NCBI GenBank assembly: GCA_947044365.1
Contig: OX345636.1
Coordinates: 26,649,466-26,713,465, forward strand
DNA length: 64,000 bases
Source of the DNA: Petrosia ficiformis
Lineage: Eukaryota > Porifera > Demospongiae > Haplosclerida > Petrosiidae
Direction of reading: 5' to 3'
Within the stretch, counting starts at the first letter, position 1, and the number at the start of each line of letters is the position of its first letter. This document shows positions 34,040-44,346 of this stretch, piece by piece. Below the pieces are notes generated by a model. That model worked only from the letters and a program-made list of their open reading frames with translations. It searched no databases and was not told the DNA's origin. The position numbers and the translations under genes are program-made.

Positions 34040-34470
34040 TCAAAATGGCGACATAAGTACATGTAGGTGTAACTCCAAAATTTCACAGTTTATTTTTTTT
34101 TCTGCAAAGAAACTTTGTGCAAATTTCGAAGTATGCTTAGGATCATTGTCCTGGTAAAATAGATGTCCTTCTGGAAAGCTCTTCTCTATAACGGGCAGCA
34201 AAGACTGTTCTAAAATTTTGGTGAATCTAGTAGCAATTAATGTGGCAGTAAAAAGAACATTTGGTGTTGCTCCACGTTTAGATATACAAAACATGAATCT
34301 TCAAAGGATGCTTCGGTTTAGGTTTCAGTTTCCTGGGTTCACCCTTTTTGTGATAACACCTTCTGCTGTGCCTTTCGATTTGAATTGTTGATTCATCAGT
34401 AAAGATTACTGTCTCAAACTGCTCCTTCTCAGCCAATCTGGCTTTACACCACTGTAATCTCTTCAACATT
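34040..34470 (-). pseudogene. mariner/Tc1 transposase fragment
   Basis: On the minus strand LQWCKARLAEKEQFETVIFT with DES gives the first catalytic Asp block, and GHLFYQDNDPKHTSKFAQSF the second. A one-base shift near 34280 separates them. The DNA-binding N-terminus and the last catalytic residue are missing. It differs from the copy at 31 kb and belongs to another Tc1/mariner lineage (KKGEPRKLKPKPKHP). Confidence 0.8.
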
Positions 34471-35083
34471 TACATCGCAGCAATCGCTCGAATTTCATTT
34501 CGCGCAAGATTTGCGCACGTGCGATTTATCATTCTTTGCGTGTGCGCCTGCGAACGCCTTGGCGAACGCATGCATGTACATGCAGTATTCGCTCAAGAAT
34601 AGTGTTTCATCGCGCACAGATCTCTGGTGTACTCGCAAGTTTCTTTTGTGACACACTGTATGTACAGTTTGTACATGAGTACATGTACATATCATGAATA
34701 TATGTATATGAGCACATGTACATGTTCATGAGTATACATGTACATGGGTGTAAATGTTTATGACTATATGTACATGTTCACGAGTACATGTTAATGAGTA
34801 CATGTACATGTGTGTGTCTTATTATTACTATTTGACATGTGCTATAATGACTAGGATAATCCCAGCTCGCTTTAAACTTTGGTATTAAACCAGAGTATTG
34901 AAGAAAGATAGTTCCTTTTTTGTAAAAAAAAACACGGTGACATGCATCCATTTCTGAAGTATTACAGAGAAAATTCTGTCAATCATTGAAATATTGTTTC
35001 TCGCTCTGTTTCAGTTGTTTCTTGTACTTCTTGCACTGCTTCTTGAAAGTTTACTATGGGAATCTCTCTTATTACTGGATTTA

Positions 35084-35345
35084 CTAGTATTTTATGAACA
35101 TCTTTCCATGTTTAATATGTACCTTTAAGAAAGCTATCAACTCCAAACTACAATTGTCCCGAAGTATACCTGCTAAATTCAGAATCAAAGATTTATCTAG
35201 TTCAGAGACACCAGTTAATGCAGTTACTAATTTTATTTTTTGCTCTCGGGAAATATCCAACACATAAGATTTAGTAAAGTCATCTATAGCTTTGGAAGCT
35301 GAGAGAGGAGTAAATTTTGTCATACATGTAGCTGTAACAGGGAGA
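35084..35345 (-). CDS. possible exon, unrecognised
   Basis: An 80-codon open frame on the minus strand follows an acceptor-like site (ctccctgttacag). It is helical and charged (DDFTKSYVLDISREQKIK) with LDKSLILNLAGILRD. No family is recognised, and no flanking exon was found. Confidence 0.2.
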
Positions 35346-35732
35346 CCTCACCTGTCTCCCTAGTAAATTGAGGTGGTGATCGTTTCCTTTTCCTTTCGTA
35401 ATACGCCATAACTAGGCAATACAGAACAATGAAATACTTAATAACCCTTCCCAAACCTTCGAAGGTGTACTGACAAAGGTAATTCCTGACATTATCTCTA
35501 CTTTTTTATTTGCTGCTACTCGACAATACCCTGCTAAAATATGTAGCTCTCTGTACTAGGTGCTGGCAACTCAGCTATCTGAAGTAAAAGTTGTGAATTC
35601 ATGAAAATAGAGACAGTCAACCTTACCTCATCAATGACCCTGTAATACTATGTCCCTCCGGCCTCTTAGCCTCACCAATATCAAGTATAGTTGCTGTTTG
35701 ACTCTTACATGTAACTCTTTGTAATGTCAAGC

Positions 35733-36062
35733 TCAACAAGGATACTTGCCACACTTAAACAAAAGTACCCCTTGATACTTGGGTCTAAGGAGACTAGGGA
35801 TTAAATCTGAACAAGCCACAGCTCATGTGTACGCTTCATGAGGTAGTTAGTATCCATGTTGATCTTAATATTATATTATTAATACCATCAAAGAGATCCA
35901 TAGCTTTTTCAGTGATCAAAGATTATTGGTGAACAATTTAAAGTTTGGATGCACTACATGTATATTAGAACTAGAGACACAAAACATTGTACAATTAATT
36001 ATAAGTTAAGAATATATTACTGTACTACATAGACAATAATCACCTTGATCTTTGGGAAATCA
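35733..36062 (+). repeat. dispersed repeat R2, copy 2
   Basis: Same order of blocks as 25563-25905; it has an extra 35 bases near 35760 and small indels. It is followed directly by a reverse copy of the R3 repeat (36067-36165). Confidence 0.85.
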
Positions 36063-36066
36063 ACAA

Positions 36067-36165
36067 CCATAGATACCAAAAACATGCTTCGTTAGCTGCA
36101 AGAAATTACCAAGGCGAGTGTTTGAAAGTGTAGTAGTCAACGGCAATGCCCATATTGGGTGTTCA
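36067..36165 (-). repeat. dispersed repeat R3, inverted copy
   Basis: The complement of this stretch matches the first unit of the tandem at 46996-47340 (ctactacactttcaaacact, aacgaagcat and gataccaaaaa complement). R3 therefore occurs both singly and in tandem. Confidence 0.75.
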
Positions 36166-36456
36166 TTGTTGAAATGCGCATGCACAAAGAATGCTTTAAT
36201 AGTTTCTAAAAACAATTACAATTATTGTAAAAACGATTCTTAATTGTAAAAATGGAACGAATCAGAGAACGATAGTAGAACGATTACAAAACGTTAACTT
36301 TTTTATGTTCTCTACTGTGTATATATATAACCCCATGGAAACCAATCATGGGCCCGGCCTAGAGGCATAATAATTTCAGTTATCTGTTAGTGTTTCTGTG
36401 ATATATTACGTACATGTACATGTATAATTGTTATTATGAAGGTCATTCATGTTCAC

Positions 36457-36610
36457 TATGACATCAGAAATATGTTCATAACTTTAGTTTTGAATGATCA
36501 CCATCTTTTTACCAGCACCATTTTCATGTAATTATTATTATTGTTCTTTGTCCTGTGTGTGAAAAATTTCAATCCCTAGCTTCATTATTAATAATCATGT
36601 ATTAACCTTA
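36457..36610 (+). repeat. dispersed repeat, copy 2 (sister at 1062-1205)
   Basis: Shares catcagaaatatgttcataa-type and aatcatgtattaacctta phrases with 1062-1205 in order. Noncoding. Confidence 0.5.
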
Positions 36611-37589
36611 ACTATAAACTAAAAAGCTGTGAGAGATGTTGGTGTGTTTGTGATGTTCGTTAATTTAATTCAAGAATTAATGAAATGTGTAATTATTATT
36701 TTATAATCCTCTATTTTATAGACTTGGTTGTGGTATTGTTGGAAGGGTTATGATAGCCATCTTGTCTGATTGATATATCACAAAATTTAAGTCTACTGTA
36801 GAAGGAGAGATAGTACGAGTTACAGTTATCAAGTACATGTAAGTCAATTAAAATTGTGTGATTAAAATTGTGGAATCTATATTTGACTTATAGTAGAAAT
36901 TGTGACAATTATCATAATTCATGGATGAATATCATAATTATCCACAAACTGAACATCCAGATCTGTTTCTTTGTATCTGGGTACTCATGTTTGTGCAAGT
37001 GCAGAAACAAAACATGTCAGAGTTTTTGATACTCTTTGAAGTATGGGCTAAATTGGCTCAATAATGGTTAGTGTGGTAATACATCTCGAGCCGATTAACA
37101 AATTTAATGCTGTTTGTGAGAATATAATCATAATTAACTGCACCACTGGCCCAAAGAGAGAACTGTGCAGTATCAAATAAGAAGCTCTTTGGGCCAATGG
37201 TGCATCATATGAGCTTATCAAAAACATAGAAACACGTGAAATTGTAATTGCAATAAAATGGCATTTGATAAGTTCTTGCTCCGTGTTACCAGCATTTTTG
37301 GCTTGTAGAGTGCAGAACAATCTGTAAAAACACCAATGCTGCTTGTATAAACATCTATCATTGTTGATTACAGAATAATACTTTATATTTTAGTGTAAAC
37401 AAGTCATAAAACAATTATCCAGGTACCTGACCATTATTGTGAACGGATATCCGGATAGTAAAAGACAGGATCCATTCCAGTTCTAATTACCGTACTATTA
37501 TCAATACCCCACTCTACACTATAATACATGTACATGTATATTACTATAATAGTTTGTATTATCATCTTTCAAACACATACAGAGTTAAT

Positions 37590-39041
37590 AAGAGTACTGA
37601 GAAAGTTGAGTTATCACTTAAACTTAGTGATATTCATCCAACAAAAAAAAACACGAAGTAGAACAGAATAAAGGGACAAAAAGAAGAAGAAGAGTCAAGA
37701 GGAAGATTATTAGTCATGATAGTGATGATGATACCAGGTGTGTTAACTAGAGTCAATATTTCATTACTTGTTAGTAGTTTTAAAGGTGAGATAATTCTGT
37801 GCTGTTATTTATGACATCTAATTAGGCTTTCTCTGTCTCTCTCTGTCTTTCTCTCATGCACACAGTCCAGACAGTGAACAGTCCCTTTGCTCATCTGAAG
37901 AAGATCCCAGTGATGATGAGAAAGAATTGAAAGATGAAATTCCAAGAAAAAGGTAGAGAAATTTTAAAGAGCTTCCTGTTCTTCATATCGGTGTAGCATT
38001 TGATTAGGATGATAGTGAGTACCAGATTCAATAAGTAAAAGAGGATGACACAGATACTGAAGAAGATGAACAGGTAATATATACATGTACATGTATATCA
38101 GAGTTATTGATGGGTTTTAAATTATTATAGCTACGAAAAAGGTTCGAACCCTCATTAGTGTGCTGCACATTCGAAGATAAATTTTAAACCTTTGAAGCTT
38201 CGCTAGCACTGCTCGCCCACTTTAATGTTTGCACATGCACACTTCCTACAATCTAAATGTGGGGTAAATAATATGGGCGTGTCCAGGAAAGTTGAGGCTG
38301 TGTTGCTGGCTGCTTTTGTCTTATTTCTCAGTCCAACAATGCCTATTCTGAATAGAAACACTGACAGGAACAAGACTAGTACTCATTAAAAAGCAATAAT
38401 CCAGTTTTGGCGGCTGTCTATAGCCAATCAAGACTGACAGTAAAACCAACATGGATAAAAACATGTGCGAACCTTCGAACCTTCGTTTGTTTGTGTGACG
38501 AAGATTCAAAGGTTGTTTTCCAACTTTCGTCCCATCCCAAATAAGAACCCCTTTAGGCCAATGGTGCACTATACATACATGTACATGTATGCAATGTATA
38601 TATATATATTATATATTATATTATATTATATATTCTTTATATTTATATACATGTTTATATGGCTGACTGGCTCTGGGGAATTGGGACTTCCAATATTGTA
38701 TTTTTGTGGCAACACCCTCACTTGTTATTCAGCTATTTGTACAGGCTAATACATAACTTCATACATGTACTTTGCTTCAATTTAATGTTTGCGATTGCAT
38801 ACTTGTAAAATCTAAATGTGATTAATATTGTGTCTATGCTCCACCAAAACTAGCTTTCTCAACGAAGCATTGAGTTTAATATCGAATACTCAAGGCTGTT
38901 TAATTGTATTTAGAGAATAGATATTTACTAACAAGTACATTATCTATTAATATCTACTGTAGGCTGTAGCCAACTAGTAAAAAGACCAGAAGACAAAAGA
39001 AAGCAGTGAAAGTAGCTGAAGAACCTTTCTTCACAATGTGA
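37590..39041 (+). CDS. traces of an acidic, lysine-rich multi-exon gene
   Basis: Exon-like pieces on the plus strand: one ending at 37737 (RKIISHDSDDDTR, donor AG|gtgtgt); one at 37866-37952 (PDSEQSLCSSEEDPSDDEKE, acceptor catgcacacag, donor AAAAG|gtagag); one ending at 38073 (EDDTDTEEDEQ, donor CAG|gtaata); and one from 38970 (PTSKKTRRQKKAVKVAEEP) that ends FFTM. The last two join in phase 0; the first two join in phase. The link between second and third meets stops, so either an exon is missing or the gene has decayed. The composition suggests a disordered nuclear protein. No name can be given. Confidence 0.35.
38137..38545. mobile_element. nonautonomous repeat, uninterrupted copy (sister at 15122-15760)
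   Basis: Starts aaaggttcgaacc and ends near aaaggttgttttcc; the phrases cgaaccttcgaaccttcg at the right are the complement of the left end. The interior (gttgaggctgtgttgctggc, tctatagccaatcaaga) matches the 15-kb copy. It lies within an intron of the acidic gene traces. Confidence 0.65.
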
Positions 39042-39303
39042 GTTTTAATATACATTCATATATTAAGTAATGTGTTAGTATTCATGTATACATGTACATT
39101 AAATGTACATGTGTATGTGTCATCTGAATCTCTGGTATGCAATGGGTGTTGCAATTGCTGAGTTACGGTTACCATAAATAAATTGTAAAACTTTGTATAA
39201 AAAAATGTCTAATAATCCACCGTGTTATGTATGTGGGAATTGTATCACTGACAGAACAAATTGCTGTGTTCTGGTAGGAGAGAACTCGAAGTACCAACAT
39301 CTA

Positions 39304-39489
39304 CTACCTGTTGTGTGTAGTCTGCTCATAGTGCAAAAGAACATAGCAAAGTGATTTACCAGGACCAGTTGGCAAAACAACCATTACATCTTTTCCATCC
39401 ATAAATTTACGTATTGCTTCCCTTTGCTCTGGTTTTAAGCTTCTAAATCCTAGTTTCATAGCAGCAGCATTGATACCTTCTGTAGCCAT
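39304..39489 (-). pseudogene. RecQ-type helicase N-terminal fragment
   Basis: On the minus strand an ATG opens 61 codons including LGFRSLKPEQREAIRKFMDG and VMVVLPTGPGKSLCY. This is the RecQ motif 0 (F...K.EQ..AI) and the Walker A, which here has Pro in place of the usual Gly or Ser (PTGPGKS). The helicase domain then breaks off. It is a fragment of a RecQ-like gene, either an exon of a larger gene with no further exon found, or a transposon-borne copy. Confidence 0.7.
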
Positions 39490-39521
39490 CCATCATGTAC
39501 TAAAGGTGTTACCCTCAACTA

Positions 39522-40091
39522 CTGTAAATCCCATAATGTTAACGGTCCATTAATGTTAACGAAATTAACGAGAAGTTGATTTTCGTTAAAATTAAGGGTC
39601 GCTATAATTTATGTAAAGTTTGCGCATGCGCAGATAAAGACGTCTAAGCTAAGTAAAGATGTCTATCCGTCGTTGGTTGACACCAGCCAGGTCCTCCAGT
39701 CTATCAAGTGTATGTTCCTGCTAGTTGCACAGGAGAGCTGCAGCCCCTGGATGTTGGAGTCAATGGAGACTTTAAACAAATGATGAAAGCTTCGTTTTCA
39801 AGATAGTACGCAGATGAAGTGAGAGTAGCTATAGATGAAGGAAAGTCTGTGAGCAATATCAAGGTGGATTTTAGAGCTTCGGTGATAAAGCCCTTGCATG
39901 CTAACTGGGTGATGTCAGCTATCTCCACACTATCTGACAAGAAAGAAACTATAAAAAACCTTTTGGCATTTCTGAAATTTTTGAAAATGAAAATCCTTGA
40001 AAAATGAAAATTGTTATTATAAATGTTCGTTAAACCCTTACACATTCATAAAACGTTAAATATAATGGTCGTTAACATTATGGGATATACA
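39522..40091. mobile_element. pogo/Tigger-type element, 570 bp, with TA duplication
   Basis: The left end ctgtaaatcccataatgtta and the complement of the right end ctgtatatcccataatgtta are inverted repeats, differing at one base over the first 20 bases, and continue with acg. TA flanks both sides (39520-39521, 40092-40093). Inside on the plus strand lies a remnant of the DDE transposase C-terminus. Confidence 0.85.
39670..40010 (+). pseudogene. pogo/Tigger transposase C-terminal remnant
   Basis: Plus-strand reading: SSLSSVYVPASCTGELQPLD, then VGVNGDFKQMMKASF, a stop, YADEVRVAIDEG, and RASVIKPLHANWVMSAI. These blocks match the end of the DDE domain in pogo/Tigger transposases (CTG.LQPLDV.VN..FK ... 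LKPL...W). The DNA-binding and the first catalytic parts are absent, so the element depends on others to move. Confidence 0.8.
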
Positions 40092-40424
40092 GTATATAAT
40101 TTGTGGTGGTTAATTAGCTGCGCCAACATTAAGGCGCAGATCCAAATGAGTTCAAGCCCATTCACCAGGCCCTTCGTTCTTTTTTATCTAGCCTGTTAAT
40201 TAAGGGCTTGGGGGCGAGGCTATGTATTAGTAACTAGTTGCACAAAGAAGGTTTGGAAACCTACATTGATTTAATTAAAATATTATTCTCTATTAGACAA
40301 GATAAGGAAATGAATTATAATTACATGTATATTTAATTGGATTATAATTTAATTTGATTATACTTACATGTATATCATCATGCAGTCATAACAACCTACA
40401 TGACCAATTAAATTACAATTTCCA

Positions 40425-40492
40425 CTATTCCTTGCAACTGTATACGTACTAACCAATAAATTATTAGTTATTATAACAATTTTATTTTACAG
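40425..40492 (+). repeat. right end of the cactgcaaaa element family
   Basis: ccttgcaactgtatacgtac and ataacaattttattttacagtg match the right ends of the elements at 10167-10573 and 41550-41967. No left end was found upstream, so this is a truncated copy. Confidence 0.55.
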
Positions 40493-40499
40493 TGCAAAT

Positions 40500-41545
40500 G
40501 TGTATAATATAGCTATAGTGTTACTGTTTGATGTTGTTACATGTAGGTATAAATTTTGAATTTACGTTCTCATCAAAATTTCATATTGTTAAATCATAGC
40601 ATATAAGCCATGTCTAGTTAAAGATAATATTATATCACCTGTTGGTGTTCAGCCATACAGGCCTTGGGTTATATCCACTTAAATCCCGTTGCTAGGTGGT
40701 TACTAAGATTATTGCGTTGCAATAATACCACCACATCCCTTTGAACCATGCAATATCTCTTGACACATGCAATATCCTGCATCACAGTCTTTCTTTTTTG
40801 TGATAGAAAATAATAACAATAATACATGAACTAAATACATCCAGGACTAGTAGCTACATTCTGGCAAGAATTATCAAGTTTTACCAAATGAAGTCAGTTT
40901 GTTCATGAAGGATACTGATAAAAACAAGTTGGAAGATGGTCGATATGACAAGTTCACAACAGCCACAATTTCATTTCCGGAACTCAGAAGGGGTGACAGT
41001 ATAGCTGTCTTTCTAAATCCAAATTGAGTAAACAAGGCCAGCTCTTGACAAAATAACGAACACCATTTTGAACGCATTTCAATGTTGGACAGCATGACGT
41101 AATCACGTATCCTAGCAACATTCAATATATCTTAGCAACCACCTATGCAAGTGATATAAACCAATTATAACATGCCCTGTGTTCTGATTTATACTCACTC
41201 TGCCCTTGGGCCTACATCCTGCAGGCTTCATGCTTATAAATCACATACAGCCGCCTGGTTGTATTATAACTATTACATAAACCTCCTCCACAGCAGATGG
41301 TATCTGTTATATAAACCTCATACCCATGGTTTATATAGTACATAATATGCACATCCACAGAAATTGAGACACATATTCCTTTAAAAAATAGTCAGTCAAA
41401 TTGAGTGTGTTGATATTATTGCTTCTATTCTTTAGGTTGATGAAATTGAAATAGAAGAAAAGGACATTGAGTCAGTAATGTAACGAAATATGCAAAAGTA
41501 AGTAGCTGATAAAAATGCACATATGAACCCTCCATTTAGGTAAAC
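40500..41545. other. noncoding interval with one small exon-like end
   Basis: At 41438 an acceptor (ttctattctttag) precedes GTTGATGAAATTG..., which reads VDEIEIEEKDIESVM and stops at TAA. It may be the last exon of the acidic gene, but its phase does not fit the piece at 39037. The rest is AT-rich. Confidence 0.3.
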
Positions 41546-41549
41546 CCCT

Positions 41550-41967
41550 CACTGCAAAAAATAAATGGTTAGAATAATCATTTTATTGGTTGCAAGGAAT
41601 AGCATATGTTTCAATTTAGATTGTCAATTGTCACAGAGGATGTTGTGGCTACATGCATGTATGATACTATAACATAATGTGCACCAAGTATTGGAAGGTA
41701 TAAACTAAATTATGTGTTTGCGGGTTTATAAACCTTTTTGATGGCCAGATACAATTACATATACTTTAGTATAAATTATACTAAATCTTTGACATGAAAT
41801 ATGAGTAGCTAAAATTATAGTGCTTCAACTATAATTGAATATAATTAGTACAAAGTATCTGTGGTATAAGATGTATGTATTCTGAACAACCAACTAATTG
41901 TTAAACCCTTACAACTGTACTAACCAATACATGTATATTTGATATTTTAACTGTTTTTTTTGCAGTG
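41550..41967. mobile_element. nonautonomous inverted-repeat element, copy 2
   Basis: Starts cactgcaaaaaataaatggt and ends ttttttttgcagtg. It matches 10167-10573 along its full length, apart from small indels such as the extra tatactttagtataaattat near 41760. Noncoding. Confidence 0.85.
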
Positions 41968-42399
41968 CAAGACTCTATATAACAGATGTACCACACTCAG
42001 TATTTGTATTTAGTCGTATTTAAATACTTTTTAAAAGTATTTGTATTTTTGGGTTTTGAATAACAAGTGTTTGTATATGTAATTGAAATACAATGTAAAT
42101 GTATTTCAAAAAGCTAAAATACAAATATTTCATAAATACACTGCATATTGGTAGTCTCATTAATTTCCATACATTGCAAGAATCGTTTCAAGATTTTTGT
42201 TTATCTCAGCATCATTCACACAGTTTGAAATACGTTTTAGTATTGCGGTTTTCGTCCTGAAAGGTGTCGTCTAACAGACAATACATTTGAGACTTTTGTA
42301 AGATGTAATGATTTTAACCAATAATGTTCTTTATTAAGTATAGTAATGGGAAGTAAGTATTTAAGGCTGTATCTGAAGTATTTGTATTTCAAATACATC

Positions 42400-43120
42400 G
42401 AAAAAAGTAATAATTAACCCGAGTGCGTAGGCGGAGGGTTATAGTAATTGGTTTGTGTGTGTGTGTTCCCACTAATCTTTGCAACGGCTTACGTTTGAAG
42501 ATTCTTGGTCACTGTGAAGGAAAGAGCACACTAGGTCTACTGCGAGATTCAAGCGATTTGAAAGAAAACTCTTTGATGGAAAATATAGTCGCGCAAAGTC
42601 GAAAAATAGACTTTTTTCACCCGTCGCCATTGTTACTCAGTCACGTCTATGTAATATGTTATTATGGTTAATCCGAACGTAGGCGGAGGTTATAGTAATT
42701 GAGCATGCATACGCATTTTCATTGTTGATTGTTTATACTGAGAAGCATACATTCATAGTAGCATCTTTTTAGCGAGGGTTCTGCACTTTAGTGCATTCAT
42801 TGTATTTGTATTTTCATATTAATTTTGTCAAGTATTTGTATTTGACCCCAAGTCTGTGACATACTAATAAATACTAATAATAATAGCATTCACTATATCA
42901 TTTTTATGTCTGGGGAGATCTTTCACAGCCTGTAAACATAAAGTGTAATAATTTATTTGCTAGTCTACATGTATATATCTGCCTATGTATAAAATTAATA
43001 ACTTAGGAAGCTGTATGTCTGAGTACAAAAGTTTCTGTTCAGATAGATACAGAAAATGATAAATTAATAGCATTGATTTTGTGTGAATATGTAAACCAAA
43101 AAATGAACATAACACAGATA
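42400..43120. other. noncoding interval with a repeated motif
   Basis: gtaggcggagggttatagta at 42427 and gtaggcggaggttatagtaa at 42672 are near-identical and about 245 bp apart. Between them lies an 82-codon open frame with no domain. Nothing else is seen. Confidence 0.4.
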
Positions 43121-43136
43121 GCTGCCTATTTTGCGG

Positions 43137-43322
43137 GATATTTTCGTGGGGTCTAATTCTCGTGTTTTTTTGTGATACAGAGCCATTCCACGAATATTAA
43201 ACTCACGAAAATTTTTCATGAGTTTCAGCAATATCGATTAAAAATGAAATTTTGACCTACTAAAATCGAATATCGATCAAAACACGAAAATTAGACCCCA
43301 TGAAAATATCCCGCTATACAGT
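43137..43322. mobile_element. MITE with about 40-bp inverted ends
   Basis: The left end gcgggatattttcgtggggt (then ctaatt) and the complement of the right end gcgggatattttcatggggt (then ctaatt) are nearly the same. A 186-bp element with TIRs and no coding sequence. TA-type flanks are likely but the left border is not exact. Confidence 0.8.
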
Positions 43323-43329
43323 AACAAAT

Positions 43330-44340
43330 AGTAGTAATAGACTAATAGTATAGAAAGCATTTGAAGTAGTATTTAACCCTTATCTTCCGCCCAAGCCAAT
43401 TGCATGCTGGCAGATATACTATATGGTAAAATGAAATCGAGATCTTATATGTATTTCTATCTGTTGTATAATATCTTCTATCAAAGATTTATTATTATGA
43501 TTAAATTTTATCTTCTACAGGATTTGATTTGAAATACATCTTTAAAAAGTGTAAATGTTCAATAATAATTATTAATGTTTACCAATCAGAACAGAACACA
43601 ATTATTAATTATATTAAAAAGGAGTATGAATTTATTACTAATTGTATAGTAATAGTGTACATACTTATTAGATATTGTCTGCTCCAAGCATGCTGTAAGT
43701 AACTGACTTCTCGTGTATTAAAATTAATATTATAATTATGTTGACATTTGTGATTGAGGAAATAGTAGGAGGCGCATGGAAATTAAAACCACTTTTCCCT
43801 GGCACACGAGATTGGACATAATGGATGAGCTGAATTGTTGTCAACATTTGCGTCAAAGTACTGTGAGACTCAGCCAGCTAACATGCATGCACACTTCACT
43901 TTGGGAAACAAGCCAATGTATTATTAGACAAAGTGCTGAGTATAAACATAGTTTAGAGGTATGTTACGTTTCAATGGCAATTGCATCTTCATGCACCATG
44001 ATACAGTATTTAACACTTAATACTAGGAATTATGTAGAACCTGGAATGTAAGTTGCAATTGTAGCACACACATATGTAATAATAATTAAAATAATACTAG
44101 TGAAGTGTTGTCTATAATTACTTTCTGTCAGTAATTGATCGTTCTTGTTTCCCAATCACATTTGTGGTGGTGCATTCATTTATGACTTCATTATTTTGTA
44201 AAATAAATGAACACAATTAGAATTATACATCATGCAGCAAAATAACATAGTTGATGCAAACTCTTAAAAAACAATGAATGTTGTCACAAATTGTGTGATT
44301 TTTAGCAGTAATTTATAACAGCGATTAGCGAAAGTGTTTC
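43330..44340. other. noncoding interval downstream of the beta-helix gene
   Basis: A 91-codon open frame at 43776-44051 on the plus strand has no domain or splice support. The stretch 44100-44346 is the 3' flank of the minus-strand gene at 44347. Confidence 0.4.
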
Positions 44341-44346
44341 TAATAA

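Larger units (their letters stand above)
32298..34658. mobile_element. Tc1-like ends enclosing a BEN-domain gene, 2.36 kb
   Basis: The left end reads cagtacattacaaaaaaatc and the right end, on the complement, cagtgtgtcacaaaagaaac. Both go on with cttgcga. Over 29 positions there are about 8 differences, nearly all transitions. TA stands outside both ends (32296-32297 and 34659-34660). Inside are a transposase fragment (34040-34470) and a broken BEN-domain gene (32509-33829), both on the minus strand. It may be one element that took up a host gene, or a gene between two unrelated Tc1 ends. Confidence 0.5.

Noticed and set aside
43776..44051. 91-codon plus-strand frame as a gene
   Set aside because: No domain, no splice signals in register and no repeat relation; expected by chance in this much sequence.
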